From: Candidatus Zhuqueibacterota bacterium
Lineage (GTDB): Bacteria > Zhuqueibacterota > Zhuqueibacteria > Residuimicrobiales > Oceaniaggregativiventaceae
DNA length: 64,000 bases
Assembly: GCA_014728115.1 (NCBI GenBank)
Contig: WJME01000304.1
Coordinates: 62,001 to 126,000 of the forward strand
Direction of reading: 5' to 3'
Under the pieces are notes generated by a model. That model was not told where the DNA came from, did not search any database, and was given only the letters and a program-made list of their open reading frames with translations. Below are positions 28,468-38,600 of this stretch, piece after piece; position 1 is the stretch's first letter, and the number at the start of each line of letters is the position of its first letter. A program made the translations under genes and the position numbers.

Positions 28468-30758
28468 GATCCCTTGACCGTCGACATGGCTTGGGTCTGT
28501 CCATCGTCGTGATCCTGGTATGCCTGATGGCGTGGCCTCTGCACCTGCCCCGTGATATCAGCACAAGCCATCAGTCCATGCGCATTCTCGACTGCCATGG
28601 CCAGTTATTGCGGGAAGTCCTTTCGGATAAAGAAGGGTGGGGAACCTGGATCGACATCCAGACCTTGCCCCCCTATGTCATCGATGCGTTTATCGCCATC
28701 GAAGACAAGCGATTCTTTTATCATCCTGGCATCGATATCCTCGCAATTCTGAGAGCAGCCCGGCAGAATGTGTCTCAGGGAAGAATCGTATCCGGAGGCT
28801 CGACCATTACCCAACAGGTGGTAAAGCGTTTGTATGATCCTTCGAACGGCTACATGGGCAAACTTTTGGAAGCATGGAAGGCCCTGCGACTGGAACTCTG
28901 GAACGATAAACGCACCATCCTTGCCCACTATATGAATCGAATACCGTTCGGCAATCAGACCTATGGTATAGAAGCCGCCTCCAGGCTCTATTTTGACAAA
29001 CCGGCTCGTCATCTATCCCTGTCAGAAGCCACATTCCTGGCAGGTCTTCCCCAGGCACCCAGCGCATACGATCCATACCGTCATCTCTCGAGAGCGCAGA
29101 AACGCCAGACCCGGGTATATAAAGCATTACAGCAAAATAACTTTGGCGATTCAGAAACCCTGCACAGAGCAAGAAACATCACCATCGCTCCTGTATCCCC
29201 TGATACCCGTTTTCGCGCACCTCATTTTTGCAACTGGCTTTTACAGTCCCGTAAACGACAACCTGTCATCAAAACTTCACTTGACTGGGGAATGCAGAGC
29301 CACCTGGAATCGCTCGTCAAAAGTCATATTGCCCGGCTCGGAAACAGCAATGTCAGCCAGGCAGCTGTGATTGTTCTGGACAATCGTTCTGGCACCATCA
29401 AATCCTGGATCGGCTCGGCCGACTTTTTCAGCGTACAACACGCGGGCCAGGTCGATGGCTGCATCGCACTGCGCCAACCCGGCTCTGCTCTGAAACCCTT
29501 TACCTATGCCCTGGCCCTGGAGCAGGACATGACGCTGGCCACGATTTTACCTGATGTCGAGACCCATGCCTGGACCAGAGGCGGGGATTTTAACGTGCAT
29601 AATTATGACGAACGATTTCATGGTCCGGTGCGATTGGGCACTGCCCTGGCATGTTCTTATAATGTTCCTGCCGTGAGGCTTTTGGAAAAGCTGGGAACCG
29701 ACCGGCTGCTGACAGTTCTCAAGCAGTTGGGGATGACGACCCTGAACAAACCCGAAAGTCATTATGGCCTGGGCCTGACACTTGGCAATGGCGAGGTGAC
29801 TCTGTTGGAATTGACGACCGCTTATATGGCTCTGGCAAGAGGAGGACTTTACCGTGTCGCATCGATACGTTCCGATCCGCAACCCGAACAACGGATTTTC
29901 TCCCCAGTCACTGCTTTTCTGATCAGCCACTGCCTGAGCGATCCTGCCTTGCGCGCTCCGGCATTTGGGATGGGAGGCCCGCTGCAACTGCCTTTTGATT
30001 GCGCCGTAAAAACCGGCACCAGCAAAGACTTTCGCGACAACTGGACGGTCGGATATACATCGGCATTTACGGTAGGTGTCTGGGTGGGCAATTTCGATGG
30101 CACCCCCATGCATCATGTCAGCGGCGTGAGCGGAGCGGCTCCCCTGTTTCATGATATCATGATGGTGCTGCACCGCAAAAAAGATCCGAATCCGTTTCTA
30201 GCGCCCTCAGGAGTGGTCAGCGTCGCAATTTGTCCTGTCTCCGGTCAAATTCCGGGACCGTTTTGCATGAACAGCCGCGATGAATGGTTCGCGCGCCAAT
30301 GTCAGCCCGCGGATACGTGCCAGATTCACCAGAATTTCGTCCTGGATACCCGAAACGGATTGTTGGCCACCTCACATACACCCGAAAACTTTAAAGGAGA
30401 AAAAATCTTTGAGGTTTGGCCATCGGTCTATTGGACCTGGATGCAGGAACAAAACATGCAATTGCCGCCGCAAAGGATATCTCCTTTGGGTTATGAAAAA
30501 GAGTTTTCTGTCAGCTTTCCAGACCATGGTGATATTTTCCATATCGATCCGATATTGCGGCGGGAATATCAGACACTGATGCTTCAGGCAGCCGTATCGA
30601 TACCTGCTGATACCATCACCTGGTTCATCGACGGCCGGCCCTACAAAAGCTGTGCCCGGCCCTTTAATGTCCGCTGGCCGCTCGAAAAAGGCCGCCATAC
30701 TCTGGAAATCCGTACAAAAGAGTTGTCGAGTAATACGGTAACCATCGAGGTATACTAG
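28464..30758 (+). CDS. pbpC: Penicillin-binding protein 1C
   Basis: Bifunctional class A peptidoglycan synthase anchored in the inner membrane, 764 residues. Signal anchor (LSIVVILVCLMAWPLHL), GT51 glycosyltransferase domain with IEDKRFFYHPGID, GGSTITQQ and the RIPFGNQTYGIEAA stretch, then transpeptidase with Ser341 in PGSALKPF (SxxK), Ser398 in ACSYN (SxN) and Lys516 in KTGTS. The C-terminal about 90 residues form the PBP1C-specific beta domain (FIDGRPYKS). Coupled to tag by ATGA. An alpha-2-macroglobulin gene, the usual PBP1C partner, is not next to it. Confidence 0.92.
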   Translation: MRSLDRRHGLGLSIVVILVCLMAWPLHLPRDISTSHQSMRILDCHGQLLREVLSDKEGWGTWIDIQTLPPYVIDAFIAIEDKRFFYHPGIDILAILRAARQNVSQGRIVSGGSTITQQVVKRLYDPSNGYMGKLLEAWKALRLELWNDKRTILAHYMNRIPFGNQTYGIEAASRLYFDKPARHLSLSEATFLAGLPQAPSAYDPYRHLSRAQKRQTRVYKALQQNNFGDSETLHRARNITIAPVSPDTRFRAPHFCNWLLQSRKRQPVIKTSLDWGMQSHLESLVKSHIARLGNSNVSQAAVIVLDNRSGTIKSWIGSADFFSVQHAGQVDGCIALRQPGSALKPFTYALALEQDMTLATILPDVETHAWTRGGDFNVHNYDERFHGPVRLGTALACSYNVPAVRLLEKLGTDRLLTVLKQLGMTTLNKPESHYGLGLTLGNGEVTLLELTTAYMALARGGLYRVASIRSDPQPEQRIFSPVTAFLISHCLSDPALRAPAFGMGGPLQLPFDCAVKTGTSKDFRDNWTVGYTSAFTVGVWVGNFDGTPMHHVSGVSGAAPLFHDIMMVLHRKKDPNPFLAPSGVVSVAICPVSGQIPGPFCMNSRDEWFARQCQPADTCQIHQNFVLDTRNGLLATSHTPENFKGEKIFEVWPSVYWTWMQEQNMQLPPQRISPLGYEKEFSVSFPDHGDIFHIDPILRREYQTLMLQAAVSIPADTITWFIDGRPYKSCARPFNVRWPLEKGRHTLEIRTKELSSNTVTIEVY

Positions 30759-30854
30759 ACATGATGGGGAACAAAAGGATCGGGAGGCAGGTTTTAGGTT
30801 ATGTTGCTTGTAATTTTCACTATTTTGAATTACCTTAGGCAGAACACGAATCAC

Positions 30855-30874
30855 CAGGTGTTCACCTGTTTTTT
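30855..30874 (+). terminator. Possible terminator after pbpC
   Basis: CAGGTG (30855-30860) and CACCTG (30863-30868) are followed by six T. The two-base loop is very short, so the hairpin is weak or must open at the top. Confidence 0.35.
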
Positions 30875-30961
30875 CATTTTTGATTTAGATAAATAACCCT
30901 GTTTCGACCTTGATAATAACTGCTCTAATAAATTTTGGAGCGAAACTGGATACAATTTTTC

Positions 30962-31423
30962 ATGCAAGAAAAAGGCATCATAACTTCGGTTGGGCCCAAC
31001 GACAAAGCCATGGTCAAACTTGTTCGGGACAAGAAATGCCAGGGATGCCATGCCTGTGATCTGTTTGGGGATGGCTCGGCCAGCATCAGGGCCGTAAACG
31101 GGATTGATGCCAAACCCGGTGATGTGGTCGAGGTCAACATTGGCTCGGATAAAGTGCTGTTCTCTTCATTTATCGTCTTTCTATTGCCCATTCTGCTTAT
31201 GATCGTGGGTTATTTTATCGGAGACCAGTTCTTTTCACCACAAGGATATAGCGGTGAAGAATATGGTATCGGAGGAGCCGGGATTGCCTTTTTGTTCTCT
31301 CTGTTTATATCCAAACAGGTCGATAAAGCCGTAAGCAAAAAACATCCATCCGCTGCACATATTACAAACTTTTCTTCATTGGACGACAATCATCATCTGG
31401 ACTGTCAAAAAACACAGGCATAA
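30962..31423 (+). CDS. RseC/SoxR-reducing-system family membrane protein
   Basis: 153 residues from ATG 30962, the start of the conserved N-terminus QEKGIITSVG; TTG 30935 would add nine unlikely residues. A soluble N-terminal domain has the CQGCHACDLF cysteine cluster typical of the RseC family, followed by two membrane helices (LFSSFIVFLLPILLMIVGYFI and GIGGAGIAFLFSLFI). In Proteobacteria such proteins modulate the RseA/SoxR systems, often beside RNF complex genes; here neither is adjacent. The cysteines suggest iron-sulphur or redox chemistry. The stop lies two bases before the first PorU-like gene. Confidence 0.75.
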   Translation: MQEKGIITSVGPNDKAMVKLVRDKKCQGCHACDLFGDGSASIRAVNGIDAKPGDVVEVNIGSDKVLFSSFIVFLLPILLMIVGYFIGDQFFSPQGYSGEEYGIGGAGIAFLFSLFISKQVDKAVSKKHPSAAHITNFSSLDDNHHLDCQKTQA

Positions 31424-31425
31424 TT

Positions 31426-34400
31426 ATGAAATACAGATTTGCATCGATCATCATATTATTCTGTACCTCACTCTCTCTTATTGCGCAGGAACCGGATATC
31501 AAAATTCTTTCGCAGGACAGAAATAATCTGACCCTCGAATTCACGCCTCTGAACTGGAGCTCTAAACCCATCGAAATCGATGGTAAAGAGGTCTTTGAAT
31601 GGTCCTTTTACCGTGCTGAAGCACTAGGTAATGCCGGCGGTCCGGCGATTCCGGCGCGAACATTGGTTTTTGGCATTCCCATCGATGGCAATGCCACGGT
31701 GACGGTTCTCGAAACAGACTATCTCGACACACAAAACTCCCCTCTGGCACCTGTTCCCTTTATCACACATGCAAAGGGACGATCAGAACCGGTCTATTCT
31801 TTGCTGGAAAGCACAGACTGGACAAAAGCTGCCAACCATCCTTTGGCAGAATTGAGTGAACCCCGCTGGTTTCGCAATCAACGTATCGTGAACCTGCTCC
31901 TTAAGCCTCTGCATTACCATGCTGGCCAACAGCGCGTGCGCCGTTATACGCGTCTTGTGGTACATCTTGAATTCAGCGGATCCGCTCCGTCCTTGCAGTC
32001 GCAACCCCCTCGCCCTCATGCAGGAGAACAGCTTTACAAATCTCTGCTGGTCAATGATGATCAGGCGCGCCAGTGGCGCAAGAGCGAAGCATTGCCCACC
32101 CTCGCAAAGAGACAGCCTCAAATCAGTGCCAATCAGGACTTTTATCGTATTGTCATCACAGGTGACCGGGAGAATACTCTGGAAGGCATGTACAAGATCG
32201 ATGGCAAAACCCTCTCTGAAGCCGGGGTCCCTACCGCCTCTCTGGATCCCGGTACTTTGCAACTGTTTAATAACGGAGGCAGGGAATTGCCACGTGATGT
32301 GGATGCAGCGCGTCCGGATTCGCTCATCGAAAATCCGATTCTGGTCATCGGCGGACAAGATGGCCGGCTGGATGCCGACGACTATATCCTGTTTTACGGA
32401 CGGTCGGTCACCGGATATGCATACGATGCGGATGAAAGGCGTTTTCGTCATTATATCAACCATTATACAGATGATAATGTTTACTGGCTGACGTTTGGCA
32501 ACCAGCAAGGTAAACGTATACAGGATGTTCCCTCACAGTACACTGCTGGCATGGCGGTCGAGAGCAGTTTTACTGATCTGGTGTTTTCGGAAACAGAACA
32601 ACACAATATGTTCAATTCCGGATTCATCTGGTTCGGCCCTCAGTTGACCAAAGAAAAGAATTCTTTTTCGCACAGTTTTGCCATGCCCGGGGCTTTGCCC
32701 GGCGAGACGGCTCAATTTCGTGTTCAGATGGCTGTCACAACCACCGGTAACCATCAGTTTTCTTTTCTTGCCAATGGCAATGAACTCGGAACCGGTATCG
32801 TGCGTGGGGGTACACACGCATTTGTGCAAAGAGAGTTTATCTTTGACGATACCGGTAGCTTGCGTGATGGTGATAACAACCTGACGGTTCAATATTATTA
32901 TGAATCAGATATCAGCGTCTCACATGTCGATTGGATGGAAATCGAATATCAACGCGCCTTCCAGGCCCATAACGATCAGTTGATTTTTCATGCACCTGTA
33001 CGCGCCGGATCAGCAGCGTTTGAAATCACCAACTTTGGCCGTAACGACATTCAAGTCTATGATGTCACGGATATAGGAGATATCCGGCGAATCACCAGCC
33101 CCTTTATTGCTGATAATACCGTACGATTTACCGCTGAAACAGATCCGGAACAGCCCAAAAGACTCATTGCCTTGACTCCTGGCGCCTATCGCCGCATAAG
33201 CGAAATCAAAAAGCAGGAATACACGGATCTGAGAACCACTCTGGATACCGAGTATATCATTATCACCCATGATGATTTTTATTCCGAAGCTCTAAAGCTG
33301 GAAGGATTACGAGAAACCCTGAATCCCGATGAAATGATGCAAACCACTGTGGTCAAAATTTCGGATGTCTATGAATCTTTTAGCTGGGGCCTGGTGGACG
33401 CCACTGCCCTGCGTGATTTTATGGTCTATGCTGAAAGCCATTGGGGCCAGCCCGGTTATGTCTTGCTTTTGGGTGACGGGCATTTTGATTATAAAAATCT
33501 GCTCGGTTATGACACTCCCAACCTGATTTTGCCCTATGAATCCTCGGACCGGTTTGAAAGCAATTCACGCACCACAGATGACTGGTTTACTTATACCAAA
33601 GGCGATAACAATGGCATGCAAATGGCCATCGGCAGGATTCCGGCCCAAACACTGGATCAGGCCCGCGCCGTGGTGAACAAGATCATTGCCTATGAAACAG
33701 ATCCGGCATTTGGTAACTGGCGCAAAACCGTTACCATCGTCGGTGATGATGAGTTGGTCACCGGAGGAAAGGACAACGGGGAAACCCTGCACACCCAACA
33801 ATCTGAAACACTGGCTGAATTGCACGTTCCCCCACTTTTGGATGTGGAAAAAATATATCTCATGGAATATACGGCCGTACGTACCGCCAGCGTCTCGGGG
33901 ATTACCAAACCGACAGCTGCTCAGGCTATTCTCGACCGTATCAACCGCGGTACCCTGATCATCAACTATATCGGCCATGGCAATGACGAACTCTGGAGCC
34001 ATGAGAGGGTCTTGACCCAAAGCAACCATTTTCATGATATCCAAAATGGCACAAAAATGGCCCTCTGGGTTGCCGCCACCTGCGAGTTTGCATGGTGGGA
34101 TCAGCCTCAGAAACAGAGCTTTGCCGAAATGATTACCCTGGTGCCGGAAAGAGGATCTGTGGCCATGGTCTCTTCTGCCCGGCTCGCTTATTCGTTTGAC
34201 AATGCCTATTTCAATTACGAATTTTATGACCAATTATTCAAATCTTACGGCTCAACCGGACTCACCTCCCGATTGGGAGATGCGGTCATGATCGCCAAAC
34301 AAGCGTCATCGAGCCGCATCAACAGTGAAAAATATAACCTTTTTGGTGACCCCACCATGAGACTGGGCGCCCCGCAATACCGAGCTGTGATCGAATCTGT

Positions 34401-35421
34401 CTCACCGGATAGTCTGCAAGCCTTGCGCAAGATGGAAATCAAAGGATACATCGAGCGTAATGGTCAACCCTGGAACGACTTTCAGGGCAATGCCTATATC
34501 GAGGTCATGGATTCACGTAAAGCCAAAACTTATACTTCTGACGGAGGCCGTCAAATCACCTATGTTCTGCCCGGAAACACCGTTTACAAGGGCGGGCTGC
34601 CCATCGAAAATGGCCGCTTTTCTGCCGTGTTTATCGTGCCCAAAGACATCAATTATGGCGGCAAAGATGGCCGCATCAGTATCTATTTCAACAATGATTC
34701 TCAGGAAGGAACCGCCTTTCGCAGCGATCTGGTTGTTGGAGGAACAGCCGTGGATTTGATCGATCGCATGGGACCGGAAATCGCCCTGCAATATAACCAA
34801 AAATCTCTGGCTCCGGGCGATTATATCGCCTCAGGGTCTGATCTCACCATCATTCTCAATGATTCGCTGAGTGGCCTCAATATCACCGGCGATATCGGTC
34901 ACGAGATCTCGCTGACCATCGATGATAATGAATCAGAATCTGTCGATATCACCGATCTCTTTCAATACGACCCGGGCAGCTATACCACCGGCAAGATTCA
35001 CTATCCCATGCCCGATCTGGAACAAGGGACGCATACCTTACAAATCAAAGCATGGGACAATTCCAACAACTCGGCAACCCTGGAGACCACGTTTACCCTG
35101 GTCTCCGATTCGATCATGACCGTGCGCAATCTGCTCAATTATCCCAATCCCATGAACGATCAGACACAGTTTACCTTCGAATTGAGCCAGGACGCAGAAG
35201 TCAAGGTCAAAATCTTTACCGTATCCGGAAGACTGGTCAGAGAACTGGGTCCGTTTTACAGCACCATCGGATTCAATACCCTGCCACTCCGCTGGGATGG
35301 CACAGACCAGGACGGCGATCCCATGGCCAATGGTGTTTATCTTTACCGGCTTCAGGCCCGTTCGCAATGGGACCAGGATAAAACAACAGAAAAGATCGGC
35401 AAACTGATCATTTCGCGATAG
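31426..35421 (+). CDS. PorU-like C25 (gingipain-family) cysteine peptidase, T9SS sortase candidate, copy 1
   Basis: 1331 residues with signal peptide (FASIIILFCTSLSLIAQ). The peptidase C25 domain lies roughly at residues 600-985: catalytic His851 in NYIGHGNDELW and Cys886 in AATCEFAWW, preceded by LLGDGHFDYK. After it come beta-rich domains and a C-terminal module NLLNYPNPMND...FTVSGRLVREL...GVYLYRL, a FlgD-like / T9SS type A fold. PorU is the sortase that cleaves C-terminal signals of T9SS cargo and links them to lipopolysaccharide, and it keeps its own tail. Length and architecture fit PorU better than a gingipain. It sits next to rseC-like and before a close paralogue. Confidence 0.85.
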   Translation: MKYRFASIIILFCTSLSLIAQEPDIKILSQDRNNLTLEFTPLNWSSKPIEIDGKEVFEWSFYRAEALGNAGGPAIPARTLVFGIPIDGNATVTVLETDYLDTQNSPLAPVPFITHAKGRSEPVYSLLESTDWTKAANHPLAELSEPRWFRNQRIVNLLLKPLHYHAGQQRVRRYTRLVVHLEFSGSAPSLQSQPPRPHAGEQLYKSLLVNDDQARQWRKSEALPTLAKRQPQISANQDFYRIVITGDRENTLEGMYKIDGKTLSEAGVPTASLDPGTLQLFNNGGRELPRDVDAARPDSLIENPILVIGGQDGRLDADDYILFYGRSVTGYAYDADERRFRHYINHYTDDNVYWLTFGNQQGKRIQDVPSQYTAGMAVESSFTDLVFSETEQHNMFNSGFIWFGPQLTKEKNSFSHSFAMPGALPGETAQFRVQMAVTTTGNHQFSFLANGNELGTGIVRGGTHAFVQREFIFDDTGSLRDGDNNLTVQYYYESDISVSHVDWMEIEYQRAFQAHNDQLIFHAPVRAGSAAFEITNFGRNDIQVYDVTDIGDIRRITSPFIADNTVRFTAETDPEQPKRLIALTPGAYRRISEIKKQEYTDLRTTLDTEYIIITHDDFYSEALKLEGLRETLNPDEMMQTTVVKISDVYESFSWGLVDATALRDFMVYAESHWGQPGYVLLLGDGHFDYKNLLGYDTPNLILPYESSDRFESNSRTTDDWFTYTKGDNNGMQMAIGRIPAQTLDQARAVVNKIIAYETDPAFGNWRKTVTIVGDDELVTGGKDNGETLHTQQSETLAELHVPPLLDVEKIYLMEYTAVRTASVSGITKPTAAQAILDRINRGTLIINYIGHGNDELWSHERVLTQSNHFHDIQNGTKMALWVAATCEFAWWDQPQKQSFAEMITLVPERGSVAMVSSARLAYSFDNAYFNYEFYDQLFKSYGSTGLTSRLGDAVMIAKQASSSRINSEKYNLFGDPTMRLGAPQYRAVIESVSPDSLQALRKMEIKGYIERNGQPWNDFQGNAYIEVMDSRKAKTYTSDGGRQITYVLPGNTVYKGGLPIENGRFSAVFIVPKDINYGGKDGRISIYFNNDSQEGTAFRSDLVVGGTAVDLIDRMGPEIALQYNQKSLAPGDYIASGSDLTIILNDSLSGLNITGDIGHEISLTIDDNESESVDITDLFQYDPGSYTTGKIHYPMPDLEQGTHTLQIKAWDNSNNSATLETTFTLVSDSIMTVRNLLNYPNPMNDQTQFTFELSQDAEVKVKIFTVSGRLVRELGPFYSTIGFNTLPLRWDGTDQDGDPMANGVYLYRLQARSQWDQDKTTEKIGKLIISR

Positions 35422-35433
35422 GACAGGGGTTGG

Positions 35434-35503
35434 AATCTCGTTCCCGGCCTCTGGCTGGGAATGCATTCAGATGCATTCGGGCGGTTCTGCCGCCCCCGGA
35501 CCC
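35434..35503. repeat. Interspersed repeat with GTTCCCGGCC palindrome, copy 2
   Basis: Inverted counterpart of 18634-18686: TCTCGTTCCC, a CCTCTGGCTGGGAA stem and GGGCGGTTCTGCCGCCC follow in reverse order. The two ATGCATTC repeats in the middle are an addition. Confidence 0.65.
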
Positions 35504-35565
35504 GAAACAACTGATACACATAAAAACCGGATCATAATTATAGGATCACAATCATTGATCACAAT

Positions 35566-35595
35566 CATAGGGCGGGGTTTCAACCCCGCCCTATG
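35566..35595. repeat. Perfect REP hairpin between the two PorU-like genes
   Basis: CATAGGGCGGGGTT (35566-35579) and AACCCCGCCCTATG (35582-35595) form a 14-base perfect stem with a two-base loop. It lies 145 bases after copy 1 and 76 bases before copy 2, so it could limit read-through as well as be a mobile palindrome. Just before it GATCACAATCAT is repeated directly. Confidence 0.65.
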
Positions 35596-35671
35596 AAATT
35601 TGAAATATGGGGAAAACCTATCGAAAATTGCTATCGCGCTAAAAAATACAAGATCAACAAGGAACACAAAA

Positions 35672-38600
35672 ATGGCTTTGCGAATTTGTGCGATGGTATC
35701 ATTTTGTATGGGAATCTGGTGTCTGGCCTGGCCGGGACAAATCCGTTCAATCTCTAATTCCGACACCGATCTCGTGCTAGAGATCACGCCTGGTCTTGAC
35801 AGAATCGATACCCTGTCGATCAATAATCAACAATTTTTGAATTTTTATTTCGACGATCATCAATATCCCGAGTCAGCAGGTTCGCCATCGATTCCGTTTC
35901 AAAAGATTTCCCTGGGCATTCCTCCCCGGGGAGATATCAATTTTACCATACTCGACATCAAAACAACAAAGTTGACCAGCTCAAATATCGCACCGGTACC
36001 GGAATTGGTTAAACAGGAAATCGGCAGCGATTATCGCTATGCCATTGACCGGAATCATCCGGGCTGGTCCCGTCCGAACCAGCCCGTAAAAGTGGGAGCT
36101 CCCTACTGGTTTCGGGGCCAACGCATGGCCGACCTGCGCGTTTCGTCGATCCTTTTTGATCCTGCGTCCGAAATCGAACTCATCACGAACATCCGCATTC
36201 GCATCTCTTTTCCATCCTCTTCTCCCACAATAACCCGAATCTCAAAAGATGAATCGCTCTATCGTGCACTGGTATTCAATTATGATCAAGCTCGCGGTTG
36301 GCGGCAAACTCGCTCTTCCTCTCTGACCAAATCCCGTTCCAGGATCGTTCAAACCGGCGAGTGGCTCAAGATCATCATTCGAGGCGACGGTCTCGATACC
36401 ATGGAAGGGATCTACAAGATCGACGGCAAGACCCTGTCTGAGGCTGGATTTCCCACAGCCACGCTTGACCCCTCGACCCTGCAGCTTTTTAACAATGGCG
36501 GCCGGGAATTGCCCCGGAATGTGGAAACCAGCCGTCCCGATTCTTTGATCGAAAACCCCATTCGGGTGATCGGCGCTGAGGATGGCCGGCTCGATCCGGC
36601 GGATTATATCCTGTTCTACGGCCGCTCGCTCACCGGCGTCGAATATGATTCCGAGACCGGAAAATGGCAACATTATATTCATCACTATAGCCATGACAAT
36701 GTCTACTGGTTGCGGGTAGGACAGGAAAAGGGGTTGCGCATGGCCGAAATGCCCTCACAATACACACCGGGTATGGCCGTGGAATCGAGCTTTCGAGATC
36801 TGGTGTTTATCGAACAGGAATTGCATAATCTCTTGCACTCGGGATTCGAATGGTTCGGGCCACAGCTGAACAAGCAAAAGGCCACGGTCTCACAACCGTT
36901 AAATATGCCCGATGCAATCCCCGGGGCAGAGGCAGAATTCCGGTTCCGCATGGCCTCTCATAGCAAGGGCTCTCACTCGTATTCTTTTGCTTGCAACGGC
37001 AATCCATTGGGTTCGCTCTCTTTGTCAGGTCACCCGGAATTCTATTATACCGGCAGAAAAATCACAAAGGATACCGGCAGCCTGCAAGCCGGACAAAACA
37101 CTTTGTCTATAAGATACCACAATCCTCAGGATATTTCGGTCAGCTATGTAGACTGGATGGAAATCGAATACGATCGCGCCTTTTTTGCACAAAATGACCA
37201 ATTGATTTTCAATGCCCCCCTACGCAGCGGTGCCGCTGCCTATGAAATCCCCGGATTCAGCCGCAGCGACATCCAGGTTTATGACATCACCGATATCCAC
37301 GACATCCGGAAGATCACCCAACCCCACATCTCGGGCAATACCGTACGATTTACCGCCGAAACAGACCCGGAGCATCCGCGCAGGCTCATTGCGCTCACGC
37401 CGGGCGCCTATCGCAATGTCACAGAAATCAAAAGAGAAATTCCTGACCCTCTGCGCACACCCAATGATATAGATTATATTATCATCACGCATGACGATTT
37501 TTATTCCGAGGCGCTGAAACTTGAGGGGTTGCGCGAAACCCTGAATCCGCATGACCGCTTGCAAACCGAGGTGGTCAAGATCTCCCACATTATCGATTCG
37601 TTTTCCTGGGGCATCCCCGATGCCCTGGCCGTGCGGGATTTTCTGGTCTTTGCAGATCAACACTGGGATCATCCTCAATACGTGCTGCTGTTTGGCGATG
37701 GACATTATGATTACAAGTCGATTCTCAAGACTTTTGCTCCCAACCTGATCCTGCCCTTTGAAACACTGGACAATACAGAATTCGATTCCCGCCCTGCTGA
37801 CGACTGGTTTGTCTATACCCAAGGGGCAAAGAGCGGCGTACAAATGGCTATCGGACGCTTGCCCGTACAGACGCCGGAACAGGCCCACCAGGTGGTGGAA
37901 AAAATCATCGCCTATGAAACCTCGAATGATGCAGGATCCTGGCGCAAAACCATCACCACAATAGCTGACGATGAATTGCATACCGGCGGAAAGGTCGAGT
38001 ATGAATTATTACACACCTCACAATCCGAAGATCTTGCTGAGCATCATACTCCGGCGCTGCTGGATGTGCAAAAAATCTATCTGGTAGAATATCCTGCCGT
38101 GCGCACGGCCAGTGTCTCCGGGGTGACCAAACCCGCTGCTACCTCCGAGCTTCTCGAATGTATCAACAAAGGCTCGCTGATTATCAACTATATCGGGCAT
38201 GGCAATGATGAACTCTGGAGCCATGAACGGCTGCTGGTTCAGAGCACCCATCTCGATGCCATCGAAACCGGTCCCAGGCAGGCTCTGTGGTTTGCCGCGA
38301 CCTGCTCGTTTGGCTGGTGGGATCAGACCCAGCGCCAGAGCTTTGCGGAAAATATCCTCTTGAAACCCGAACAGGGAGCCATCGCCTCGATCTCTTCCGC
38401 CAGAGAGAGTTATTCCCATAATAACGCTTATTTTAATACGACCTTTTATGATTTTCTGTTTTCCGATTATCCTCAGAGCGGACAAACCCTGCGGATCGGA
38501 GATGCCATCTTGTTGGCCAAACACAAAATGTCTTCACGAACAACCACTGAAAAATATCATCTTTTCGGTGACCCGGCCATGCGACTGCGTCCGCCCAAAC

